DNA from: CAYGHG01 sp964349515
Lineage (GTDB): Bacteria; Oederibacteriota; PGYV01; CAYGHG01
Direction: 5' to 3'
DNA: 12,017 bases
NCBI GenBank assembly: GCA_964349515.1
Contig: CAYGHG010000081.1
Span: forward strand, 1-12,017
Position numbers and translations under genes: made by a program. The notes beneath the pieces were generated by a model. It saw only the letters and a program-made list of their open reading frames with translations, had not been told where the DNA came from and ran no database searches. Positions 1 to 5,529 of this stretch are shown in pieces (positions within the stretch are counted from its first letter, which is position 1; each line of letters begins with the position of its first letter).

Positions 1-434
1 ACCATTCTTTCGAACACCTTGCAGATCCTGAAAGCGCGCTGGCTGCGGCGGCAGAACTGCTCACGCAAAACGGCGTGTGCATAATCAGAATACCCGTATG
101 CGGCGGTTTTGCCTGGGAGCATTACAAAACAGACTGGGTTCAGATAGACGCGCCGAGGCATTTCTTCATTCATACGGAACAAAGCCTGCAAATTACGGCG
201 GGTAAAGCGGGGCTTGAGATTTTCAGGTCGGACTATGATTCATATGAGCTGCAGTTCTGGGGAAGCGAGCAGTACAAAAAGGGAATTTCAATGCACGCGG
301 TCAATTCATATTTTAAAAACCCGAAAAAATCAATTTTTACACCGGCTGACATGAAGGAATTCAGAAAAAGGTCAGATGATCTTAATGCCGGGAGAAAAGG
401 GGACCAGGCGGCTTTTTTTCTTAGAAAGAAATGA
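1..434 (+). CDS. Class I SAM-dependent methyltransferase, C-terminal part (5' truncated by window edge)
   Basis: The open frame continues from the window edge (codons begin at base 3) to the TGA at 432-434, so about 143 C-terminal residues are present. The first residues read HSFEHLADPESAL, followed by LLTQNGVCIIRIPV. This matches the motif of Methyltransf_11/23-type enzymes in which an H-x-EH-x-xDP stretch precedes the strand carrying a large hydrophobic 'G..iIrvP' segment. The later DAPRHFFIHT stretch is typical of the subgroup often found in glycan or surface-polysaccharide loci. The SAM-binding GxGxG motif would lie upstream, outside the window. The substrate cannot be deduced. A GTG at base 75 could pass for a start, but reading through to the edge preserves the family motif, so the gene is truncated by the window and not short. 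Confidence 0.8.
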   Translation, partial: HSFEHLADPESALAAAAELLTQNGVCIIRIPVCGGFAWEHYKTDWVQIDAPRHFFIHTEQSLQITAGKAGLEIFRSDYDSYELQFWGSEQYKKGISMHAVNSYFKNPKKSIFTPADMKEFRKRSDDLNAGRKGDQAAFFLRKK

Positions 435-517
435 GCTGAAGTCTTCTGCTGTCAGGAACTTGAAAGACGGCCGGTTGTGTTTTGACCCGGGAAACATTAT
501 GAGTGAGGGCGGGTTTG

Positions 518-545
518 TTGACAAATCAGTGATAAAGGGTATAAT
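518..545 (+). promoter_or_regulatory. Sigma70-type promoter of the toxin-antitoxin operon
   Basis: A perfect TTGACA (518-523) and a perfect TATAAT (540-545) are separated by 16 nt. Transcription should start near 552, leaving a leader of about 34 nt before the antitoxin GTG at 586. Both boxes match the consensus exactly, so the promoter should be strong unless repressed. Confidence 0.75.
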
Positions 546-560
546 TATATCAGAATTATA
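540..560 (+). promoter_or_regulatory. Probable antitoxin operator (7-bp perfect inverted repeat)
   Basis: TATAATT (540-546) and AATTATA (554-560) form an exact inverted repeat with a 7-nt spacer. The left arm contains the whole -10 box and the right arm covers the expected transcription start. Phd/YefM antitoxins usually repress their own operon from such palindromes, so this is the likely binding site. AT-rich DNA makes short palindromes easier to find by chance, but the placement on the promoter is telling. Confidence 0.55.
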
Positions 561-585
561 CTATTATTATGATATGAGGTGACAT

Positions 586-855
586 GTGGTTATTAAACCT
601 TCTACTGTGCTTAGGAACAATTACCCTGCTATCTCTGCTCTTGCCCATAAAAACGGCGAACCTATTTACATTACGAAAAACGGCGAGGGTGATCTTGTGG
701 TGATGAGCATTGATGCTTTTGAAAAAAGGGAAGCGCTGGTTAAAATGAGGGAAAAACTCCTGTTCGCGGAGCAGGGGCGGCTGAACGGTGAAAAGAGTTA
801 TACCGTTGATGAGGCGGAGACAATAATAAACAAGCGCTACTATGAAAAAAGTTAA
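586..855 (+). CDS. Type II antitoxin, Phd/YefM family
   Basis: This 89-residue protein is of usual size for the family. The N-terminal half (about 1-50) has the Phd/YefM pattern of a short strand, a helix with 'LRNNYPAISALAHKNGEPIYITKNGEGDLVVMS', here split as LRNNYPAISALA then EPIYITKNGEGDLVVMS, and then a helix beginning at IDAFEKREAL. The rest is a charged tail expected to wrap around the toxin. The family binds and neutralises RelE/ParE-type toxins and represses its own operon. The GTG start at 586 is chosen because GAGGTGA (576-582) is spaced correctly and the family motif begins right after it; the ATG at 584 is in another frame. The 3' end overlaps the toxin gene by 14 nt, giving translational coupling. 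Confidence 0.85.
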   Translation: MVIKPSTVLRNNYPAISALAHKNGEPIYITKNGEGDLVVMSIDAFEKREALVKMREKLLFAEQGRLNGEKSYTVDEAETIINKRYYEKS

Positions 856-1171
856 AGTCGAACTTCTCAAACCGGCCCTGGAAGACATTGACAATATAGC
901 AGGATATTATGCACGCGAGTCGGGCGTTAAAGCGGCAAAAAAAGTAACAGACGGTATTTTCCGCTCGCACAGGAGGATTGCTGATTTTCCGCAGTCAGGT
1001 ACTTTTCCTCCGGATGAAGAGATGAAAAAGAACGGATTCAGGTTTGTCGTATCAGGAGAGTATATTTCCATTTACAGAATATCAGGGAAAACAGCATACA
1101 TCTATCATATCTTCCACGGCGCAAGGGAGTACTCCGGAGTGTTTAAGGGTTATCTTCGGGGGAAGGCTTAA
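842..1171 (+). CDS. Type II toxin, RelE/ParE family
   Basis: This 109-residue basic protein is of normal length for RelE/ParE toxins. The N-terminus (KVELLKPALEDIDNIAGYYA) fits the opening strand and first helix of the fold, in which an 'A..DL..I..Y' helix is common. The C-terminal part, FRFVVSGEYISIYRI then AYIYHIFHGAREY, gives the usual central beta strands and ends with the family's 'I..i.HG.R' element. RelE members cut mRNA on the ribosome and ParE members poison gyrase; sequence alone does not separate them here. The ATG lies inside the antitoxin gene with no strong ribosome binding site of its own, so translation probably depends on the antitoxin reading frame. No disruption is visible, so the pair looks functional. 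Confidence 0.82.
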   Translation: MKKVKVELLKPALEDIDNIAGYYARESGVKAAKKVTDGIFRSHRRIADFPQSGTFPPDEEMKKNGFRFVVSGEYISIYRISGKTAYIYHIFHGAREYSGVFKGYLRGKA

Positions 1172-1255
1172 AGCTATAAAGACCGGGAATCGAAAATTGA
1201 GAATAGACAGCAAGCTCGGAAGGTATTAATATTGAAACTTTCCCTTACAATCCCC

Positions 1256-1283
1256 TTGACATCCGTTATACAAAACGTATAAT
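1256..1283 (+). promoter_or_regulatory. Consensus promoter of the lexA-like gene, probably giving a leaderless mRNA
   Basis: TTGACA (1256-1261) and TATAAT (1278-1283) are both perfect and separated by 16 nt. The ATG of the repressor is at 1290, only 6 nt after the -10 box, which is where transcription should start. No Shine-Dalgarno sequence precedes the ATG (AATAAACCC). Together these point to a leaderless transcript, unlike the other genes in the window, most of which have clear ribosome binding sites. Confidence 0.75.
1266..1282 (+). promoter_or_regulatory. Putative LexA operator, TTATAC-N5-GTATAA palindrome
   Basis: TTATAC (1266-1271) and GTATAA (1277-1282) are exact reverse complements with a 5-nt AAAAC spacer. 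The site fills the promoter spacer and most of the -10 box, so a bound dimer would block RNA polymerase. LexA proteins generally autoregulate from such palindromes. The sequence resembles neither the E. coli CTGT-N8-ACAG box nor the Bacillus GAAC-N4-GTTC box, so it would be a lineage-specific motif. Binding by this LexA is inferred from position and symmetry. Confidence 0.6.
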
Positions 1284-1289
1284 AAACCC

Positions 1290-1907
1290 ATGAAAACAAA
1301 ACTAACCGAATCAGAAATAAAGGCACTTCGTGAGATACGTAATGCTGTGATGCGTTATGGGAAGGCTCCTTCTGTACGGGGGCTTATGAAGGCTTTGGGG
1401 TATAGCTCGCCCCGGGCTGTTTCTTATCTTTTGGAAAAACTTACCGCGAAAAAAATCATAAAACGGGATTCGGACGGGATACGTATTATTTCGGATTTTG
1501 AAGGGGATGACAGCAGGGTAAATACTGTGGATGTTCCTCTTGTCGGTGAGGTGGCCTGCGGCATGCCTATGCTTGCGGAACAGAACATACTTGATACGAT
1601 ACCGGTTTCCATAAAACTCGCGCCTCCGCCTTACAAGTATTTCATGCTGAAAGCCAGGGGGGACTCCATGAACAAAAAGGGGATAAATCCCGGAGACCTC
1701 CTGCTTGTAAAACAGCAGCAGACAGCAAAAAACGGAGACCTCGTGGTGGCGCTCATAAATGACGAGGCTACTGTAAAAGAGTACCGCGTGCTTGACGGCG
1801 CGGTAGCGCTCGTCCCCAAATCCACAAACCCAAAACACAAACCAATAATAATCCAGGATGATTTCATGATACAGGGAGTGGTGCAAAAGGTATTGGCGGG
1901 GTTGTAA
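1290..1907 (+). CDS. lexA: LexA-family SOS repressor (self-cleaving)
   Basis: This 205-residue protein matches LexA length and layout. Residues 1-67 form the winged helix-turn-helix (APSVRGLMKALGYSSPRAVSYLLEKL), and residues 80-205 form the S24 peptidase-like domain. The cleavage site is VACGMP, so the scissile bond would be Cys90-Gly91 where most LexA proteins have Ala-Gly. The catalytic dyad is Ser126 in GDSM and Lys163 in TVKEY. In the known family, RecA filaments on single-stranded DNA trigger self-cleavage and release of SOS genes. The promoter carries a palindrome that it probably binds. It lies 40 nt upstream of darT on the same strand with no visible terminator between. Whether it is the cell's main LexA or a local paralogue or phage-like repressor cannot be decided here. 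Confidence 0.88.
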   Translation: MKTKLTESEIKALREIRNAVMRYGKAPSVRGLMKALGYSSPRAVSYLLEKLTAKKIIKRDSDGIRIISDFEGDDSRVNTVDVPLVGEVACGMPMLAEQNILDTIPVSIKLAPPPYKYFMLKARGDSMNKKGINPGDLLLVKQQQTAKNGDLVVALINDEATVKEYRVLDGAVALVPKSTNPKHKPIIIQDDFMIQGVVQKVLAGL

Positions 1908-1947
1908 GTATTACCCGGTATGATTATCTTTTATAGAGGTGAAGTGA

Positions 1948-2538
1948 GTGCGTTTTGATCAACTCAGGGAGTTGCACTATATCTGCCATTCGGCTAATAT
2001 TCCTTCGGTTTTACTGAGAGGAATACTCTGCCACGACGAAGCAAGCAAACATGAACACGAGGATATCTCCATGCAGGATGTGCAGGACCGCAGAAAGAAC
2101 AGGGCTGTTCCGGGGGGCCTGCCTTTGCACGGCTATGTCAACCTGTATTTTCACGCAAGAAATCCGATGTTATATAAACGGCTGGAAAAACACGAAGAAC
2201 TGTGCGTGCTAGGTGTTGATAAAAATGTGATTAATATTAAGGAGTCGGTAATAACTGACGGTAATGCGGCCAGCGAATATATCAGGTTTTACAAGGGGGT
2301 TGAAGGGCTTGAGCATCTTGATTATGACCTGGTTTTCGCGGAGTTCTGGAACGATAAGGACCCTGTCAGGCGTATGGAAAAGAAAAGAATGAAATGCTCG
2401 GAAGTTCTGATTCCGGGACGGGTGGAAGCGGAATATATCAGATGTATTTATGTATCTAATGAAAAAACATTACGGAAAATATCCGGGATGAATACAGGGA
2501 TAGATGTTATAATTAATAATAATTTATTTTTTGGGTGA
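1948..2538 (+). CDS. darT: DarT-like DNA ADP-ribosyltransferase toxin (DUF4433)
   Basis: This 196-residue protein has the DarT layout. The N-terminal LHYICHSANIPSVLLRGIL matches the 'HItHidNl..Il..Gl' NAD-pocket region. It is followed by SMQDVQDRRKNRAVP and then LHGYVNLYFHARNPMLY, which corresponds to the family's 'YVPFYF..rsPMLY' segment. The C-terminal region contains CSEVLIPGRV, whose Glu152 aligns with the catalytic glutamate ('aEvLvp'). DarT enzymes attach ADP-ribose to bases in single-stranded DNA, blocking replication and inducing SOS; several protect against phage. The GTG start follows GAGGTGA (1936-1942). The stop codon lies 5 nt before the darG ATG, so the pair is tightly coupled. 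The catalytic residues appear intact. The family call is firm, while the exact target base and sequence cannot be read from the protein. Confidence 0.85.
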   Translation: MRFDQLRELHYICHSANIPSVLLRGILCHDEASKHEHEDISMQDVQDRRKNRAVPGGLPLHGYVNLYFHARNPMLYKRLEKHEELCVLGVDKNVINIKESVITDGNAASEYIRFYKGVEGLEHLDYDLVFAEFWNDKDPVRRMEKKRMKCSEVLIPGRVEAEYIRCIYVSNEKTLRKISGMNTGIDVIINNNLFFG

Positions 2539-2543
2539 TTAAG

Positions 2544-3659
2544 ATGATAACAGTAAAAACAGGCGATATGTTCAACTCACAAGCACAAACTCTTACCAAT
2601 ACCGTCAACTGTGTCGGGGTTATGGGAAAAGGCATAGCCCTGGAATTTAAGCGGAAATTTCCGGATATGTTTAAAGATTACGAAAAACGCTGTAAGAACG
2701 GTATGGTGAAACTTGGCAGGCCGTACCTTTACAGAACCCTTGTAGAACCATGGATTCTGAATTTTCCCACAAAGGATCACTGGCGTTCACTGGCTAATTA
2801 CGACAGTATTGTACAGGGGCTGGAATTTCTTAAAGCCAATTATAAGGAATGGGGCATAAAATCGCTGGCATTGCCTCCTCTTGGCTGCGGAAACGGGCAG
2901 CTTGAGTGGCGGATCGTAGGGCCTACTATTTACCGTTATGCAAAGGCTATGGACATAGATGTAGAAATATACGCACCTTATAACACGCCGCACGAAGAAT
3001 TACAGATAAACTTTCTGGACATATCATCCGGATATCCGGATAGAATGCCCGAGCCTGTTTTTTTAAAGCCGGGCCTTGTTGCTGTTGTCGAAATAATCGG
3101 CAGAATTGAGAAACAGCCTTTTCATTGCGATATAGGCAGGACAATTTTTCAGAAAATAGCATACGTGGCGACTGAAAAAGGGATAGATACAGGGCTTACA
3201 TATCAAAAGGCGAGTTTTGGGCCTTATTCGGAGGGGTTAAAAGAGGCTGAAGCAAAACTTGTGAATCACGGGCTTCTTTCGGAAGAACGAAAGGGTTCGA
3301 TGTTTATAATCAGAACAGGGGCGACTTTTAAAGATGCAAAGAAGGCATATCAGGAGTACCTGGACAAATGGGACGTAATAATTGATGAAGTGGCTGATTT
3401 ATTTTTGAGAATAAATACGCGCCAGGCGGAAATCGTAGCAACCGTTATTTTTGCATCCAAACTTGCGGCTGTTGTGAAAAAAGATATAGATGAAATGGAC
3501 ATCCTTCGTGAAGTGATGGAATGGAAGGAAAATAGAAACCCCAAGCTTGAAGATGCTGAAGTCGCGCTGGCCATAAGAAATCTGAACCTGCTTGGTTGGC
3601 TGAGCGCAAAACCAAATGATAAGCTGCCGCTGCCGGCGGATGAGACGGCAGAGGTGTGA
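2544..3659 (+). CDS. darG: DarG-like macrodomain antitoxin (DNA ADP-ribosyl glycohydrolase)
   Basis: This 371-residue protein has an N-terminal macrodomain (about 1-145) with NTVNCVGVMGKGIAL, the substrate loop NFPTKDHWR and LPPLGCGNGQLEW. Lys77 in the TKDHWR element matches the lysine required for removing ADP-ribose from DNA in studied DarG proteins. The C-terminal part (about 175-371) has IFQKIAYVATEKGI and FGPYSEGLKEAEAKLVNHGLL, the DarG region that binds and blocks DarT; its 'GPYS..L' pattern recalls YwgA/DUF4065-like helical domains. DarG reverses the DNA lesion and also sequesters the toxin. ATG 2544 is preferred over the in-frame GTG 2535 because GGGTGA (2533-2538) is spaced for it and the family starts MIT. 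It immediately follows darT, the canonical order. Confidence 0.87.
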   Translation: MITVKTGDMFNSQAQTLTNTVNCVGVMGKGIALEFKRKFPDMFKDYEKRCKNGMVKLGRPYLYRTLVEPWILNFPTKDHWRSLANYDSIVQGLEFLKANYKEWGIKSLALPPLGCGNGQLEWRIVGPTIYRYAKAMDIDVEIYAPYNTPHEELQINFLDISSGYPDRMPEPVFLKPGLVAVVEIIGRIEKQPFHCDIGRTIFQKIAYVATEKGIDTGLTYQKASFGPYSEGLKEAEAKLVNHGLLSEERKGSMFIIRTGATFKDAKKAYQEYLDKWDVIIDEVADLFLRINTRQAEIVATVIFASKLAAVVKKDIDEMDILREVMEWKENRNPKLEDAEVALAIRNLNLLGWLSAKPNDKLPLPADETAEV

Positions 3660-3670
3660 TGGGAGTGGTA

Positions 3671-3698
3671 TTGCGTGTTTTAAAGGGGCTTTGATAAT
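3671..3698 (+). promoter_or_regulatory. Possible weak internal promoter
   Basis: TTGCGT (3671-3676) and GATAAT (3693-3698) are spaced by 16 nt, just after the darG stop. This could give the next two genes separate expression from darTG. Both boxes deviate from consensus, so chance occurrence is possible. Confidence 0.3.
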
Positions 3699-3721
3699 AA
3701 ACATTTTTGGGGGCGTCTGAC

Positions 3722-3934
3722 ATGAAAAAATACATTTTATTTACACCTGACGGTTTTACACAGGACATGGACGGAGCTGATACTGAAAACAGCCAGGTGC
3801 TGGGGTGTTGTTCGGGGAGGAATTTTTCGGATGCTGTAAAGAGATTCCGGGAGGACAATGAGTGGATTAACGGATATAAATATGAAAGTATTCACGGGTA
3901 TGAGTTAAAGGACGAAAAAGAAATTACTCTGTAA
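3722..3934 (+). CDS. Small acidic protein of unknown function (70 aa)
   Basis: The protein starts MKKYILFTPDGFTQDMDG and is soluble, without signal peptide or membrane segment. A likely strand-forming N-terminus is followed by an acidic loop, a CC pair at residues 29-30 (VLGCCSGRNFSDAVKRF) and a helix FSDAVKRFREDN. The C-terminus (YESIHGYELKDEKEITL) looks like beta structure. The pattern of a strand, a 'DA...F...N' helix and a short beta end resembles many tiny accessory proteins, but no family is recognised. ATG 3722 is chosen over the in-frame TTG 3707 because a G-rich stretch (3709-3713) can serve as ribosome binding site. It lies between darG and the BRO-N/DinD-like gene, whose ATG follows 18 nt after its stop, so it is probably co-transcribed with the latter. 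The reading frame is compact and well placed, so it is likely real. Confidence 0.6.
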   Translation: MKKYILFTPDGFTQDMDGADTENSQVLGCCSGRNFSDAVKRFREDNEWINGYKYESIHGYELKDEKEITL

Positions 3935-3952
3935 ATGAGGGGTGCGAGCAAA

Positions 3953-4789
3953 ATGAAAAATTCACTTGCGGTTTTTGAGGACTATAAGATCAGGCGGCAT
4001 TATGACGAGGAAAAGGAAGTTTGGTATTTTTCTGTTGTTGACGTCATCCGGGCGCTGATACAACAACCGGATTTTCAGGCAGCCAGGAAGTACTGGAATA
4101 AACTTAAGGAAAGGCTTAATAAAGAAGGTAGTCAGTCGGTGACAAAATGTCACCAACTGAAAATGCAGGCAGCAGACGGGAAAAGTTACATGACGGATGT
4201 TGCAGACCCTGAAACACTTCTCAGGCTCATTCAGTCAGTCCCAAGCCCTAAAGCTGAGCCGATCAAGCTCTGGCTGGCAAAAGTCGGGTATGAAAGAATG
4301 CAGGAAATGGCTGACCCTGAAAAGTCTCTGAACCGGGCCAGGGAAAACTGGCAAAAACACGGAAGAAGTGAAAAGTGGATACAGCAGAGGATGATGGGAC
4401 AGGAAACAAGGAATAAACTGACTGACTACTGGAAGAACCATGAAATTACAAAGGAAGAGGAATACGCCATACTTACTAACATTATTCATAAAGAATGGGC
4501 GGAAGTGGATGTAAAGGAACATAAGAAATTGAAAGATTTAAAAACACAGAATTTACGTGACCACATGTCGGAAGCAGAGCTTATTTTTACAGCCCTTGCC
4601 GAACTTTCTACGAGGCAGATAGCGGAAACGATGAAGGCAAGCGGCATGGATGAGAACGCTGAGGCCGGGAAAAAAGGCGGAAAAATTGCAAAAACAGCAA
4701 GAAAACAACTTGAGAAAAAAACCGGAAGAAAAGTAGTCACGGCGGAAAATTTTATGCCGCTTCAAAAAAAACATATTGATAAACCATAA
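3953..4789 (+). CDS. BRO-N domain protein with DinD-like C-terminal half (phage antirepressor / damage-inducible type)
   Basis: This 278-residue soluble protein has two parts. Residues about 5-115 form a BRO-N domain (DEEKEVWYFSVVDVIRAL, then ARKYWNKLKERL, then VADPETLLRLIQSVPSPKAE), known from phage antirepressors and baculovirus BRO proteins that bind DNA. Residues about 127-275 match E. coli DinD: RARENWQKHGRSEKWIQQRM, EYAILTNIIHKEW, LKDLKTQNLRDHMSEAELIF and a Gly/Lys-rich GKKGGKIAKTARKQLEKKTGR with VVTAENF. DinD is SOS-induced and has been reported to inhibit RecA filaments. ATG 3953 is chosen over ATG 3935 because GAGGGGTG (3937-3944) precedes it. The neighbouring LexA and DarTG make a link to DNA damage attractive, but the role of this protein is inferred. 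Confidence 0.8.
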   Translation: MKNSLAVFEDYKIRRHYDEEKEVWYFSVVDVIRALIQQPDFQAARKYWNKLKERLNKEGSQSVTKCHQLKMQAADGKSYMTDVADPETLLRLIQSVPSPKAEPIKLWLAKVGYERMQEMADPEKSLNRARENWQKHGRSEKWIQQRMMGQETRNKLTDYWKNHEITKEEEYAILTNIIHKEWAEVDVKEHKKLKDLKTQNLRDHMSEAELIFTALAELSTRQIAETMKASGMDENAEAGKKGGKIAKTARKQLEKKTGRKVVTAENFMPLQKKHIDKP

Positions 4790-4798
4790 AGTTGCCGG

Positions 4799-4868
4799 GG
4801 CGCAGGCTTCAGCCTGCGGTTCTTGATTTCCGGGGATGATACAAATACCGCAGGCTGAAGCCTGCGCC
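4799..4868. repeat. Inverted pair of 21-bp palindromic (REP/BIME-like) elements
   Basis: The 21-bp unit at 4799-4819 recurs as an exact reverse complement at 4848-4868, separated by 28 nt. Each unit is itself a hairpin, CGCAGGCT-TC-AGCCTGCG, so the region can fold as two small stems or one long one. It begins 10 nt after the DinD-like gene. No T-run follows, so it is not a classical terminator, though it may protect mRNA ends. Such units are normally dispersed in many copies. Confidence 0.8.
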
Positions 4869-4888
4869 TACAAAGGCCGGGAAGACTG

Positions 4889-4921
4889 CCCTCACCCTAA
4901 CCCTCTCCCAGAGGGAGAGGG
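4889..4921. repeat. CCCTCACCC-type intergenic repeat with perfect 9-bp hairpin
   Basis: CCCTCACCCTAACCC leads into a perfect hairpin: CCCTCTCCC (4901-4909), loop AGA, GGGAGAGGG (4913-4921). The same family of sequence occurs at 5414-5515, on the other side of the small gene 4978-5346. The absence of a following T-tract argues against an intrinsic terminator. Confidence 0.7.
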
Positions 4922-4926
4922 AATAG

Positions 4927-4955
4927 TTGCCTAAAACCTCCTCCTGTAATATAAT
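4927..4955 (+). promoter_or_regulatory. Promoter of the STAS/SEC14-like gene
   Basis: TTGCCT (4927-4932) and a perfect TATAAT (4950-4955) are separated by 17 nt. The -10 box lies in the 10-bp palindrome TATAATTATA (4950-4959). Transcription would start near 4962, giving a leader of about 16 nt that holds the TAAGGAGGG ribosome binding site (4966-4974). The -35 box is only a partial match. Confidence 0.55.
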
Positions 4956-4977
4956 TATAAATGCCTAAGGAGGGCGT

Positions 4978-5346
4978 ATGAGCCATAATTTAACAGTACA
5001 TGAAAAAGAGGGATACATCTCTGTTGTGACAGAGGGGCAGCTTCTGATAAACGAGCTTACCTCGATTGGCGAGGAGTTTGTGGCCAAAGAACAGAAAACA
5101 GGGCTCAGGCGGGTTCTCATTGACATCCGCAAGGCCAGGCTGCGCGTTGGCATAATTGACGCTTTTACATATACATCCAAATCCAAAATTCCCATACTTC
5201 AGGGAGAAAAAAACGCCATACTCGTAAACCCCAAAAGCCCCGACCTTTTCAAAGTAAAACTATATACAATGCGCTCGCTATTATGCGGCCTGCATGTGAG
5301 GAAGTTTTTTGACGAAAAAGAGGCGCTGGAGTGGCTTTTGCTTTAA
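4978..5346 (+). CDS. Small STAS/SEC14-like (SpoIIAA-like) protein
   Basis: This 122-residue soluble protein alternates strands and helices. It opens with HNLTVHEKEGYISVVTEGQL, and a central strand reads RRVLIDIRKARLRVG, like the core strand and following loop of STAS/SEC14-type folds. It ends with the helix FFDEKEALEWLL, the common final helix of 'STAS/SEC14 domain' proteins. The family is diverse and poorly characterised; some members act as regulatory partners and others may bind lipids. The ATG has a strong AAGGAGG (4967-4973). It stands alone between palindromic repeats, with its own promoter, so it is likely monocistronic. A distant relative appears at 11635-12009. The fold assignment is moderate, and no ligand or partner can be named. 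Confidence 0.55.
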   Translation: MSHNLTVHEKEGYISVVTEGQLLINELTSIGEEFVAKEQKTGLRRVLIDIRKARLRVGIIDAFTYTSKSKIPILQGEKNAILVNPKSPDLFKVKLYTMRSLLCGLHVRKFFDEKEALEWLLL

Positions 5347-5413
5347 AAATACGATGTTTTTTGCAACTAATAAACTGTCAGACACGTCAAAAAAATGCTT
5401 AATTCTTAAAGAC

Positions 5414-5515
5414 CCCTCACCCTGCCCTCTACCCCTCGAGGGGGTACTATAAAGAGTCCCATAGGGAGAGGAGATGACTCCCTCGCCCGCTTGCGGGAGA
5501 GGGCCGGGGTGAGGG
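5414..5515. repeat. Compound inverted repeat made of two opposed CCCTCACCC-type units
   Basis: The left arm 5414-5430 (CCCTCACCCTGCCCTCT) and the right arm 5498-5515 (AGAGGGCCGGGGTGAGGG) are near-exact reverse complements. Inside lie a perfect CCCCTCGAGGGG palindrome (5432-5443) and a hairpin around CCCGCTTGCGGG (5486-5497). Both arms belong to the repeat type at 4889-4921. The arrangement looks like a BIME or small non-autonomous element and can form a large cruciform. It fills much of the 250-nt gap between 5346 and 5597; the rest of the gap holds the next promoter. Confidence 0.7.
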
Positions 5516-5529
5516 AAGTTTTACAGTAT

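Noticed and set aside
556..572. A TTATAC half-site followed after 5 nt by TTATGA, similar to the proposed LexA operator
   Set aside because: Only one half matches the palindrome, in very AT-rich DNA; LexA control of the Phd/RelE operon is not supported.
376..582. Open frame overlapping the methyltransferase 3' end and the toxin-antitoxin promoter
   Set aside because: It runs through the well-formed promoter and operator at 518-560, lacks a ribosome binding site and shows no family motif.
1311..1886. Long minus-strand open frame (191 codons) opposite lexA
   Set aside because: It mirrors the LexA coding frame, has an unlikely residue composition rich in His, Tyr and Phe, and the plus strand holds a full LexA.
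1911..1924. TACC-C-GGTA palindrome and TATGAT box between lexA and darT, as a darT-specific promoter or operator
   Set aside because: No acceptable -35 box at the right distance, and the palindrome is short and unlike the lexA operator.
4901..4921. Hairpin as a rho-independent terminator
   Set aside because: The stem is perfect but is followed by AATAG with no T-run, and it matches an intergenic repeat family.
540..4959. Identical TATAATTATA palindrome at 540-549 and 4950-4959 as a shared regulator site
   Set aside because: Both coincide with -10 boxes in AT-rich DNA, so the match carries little information.
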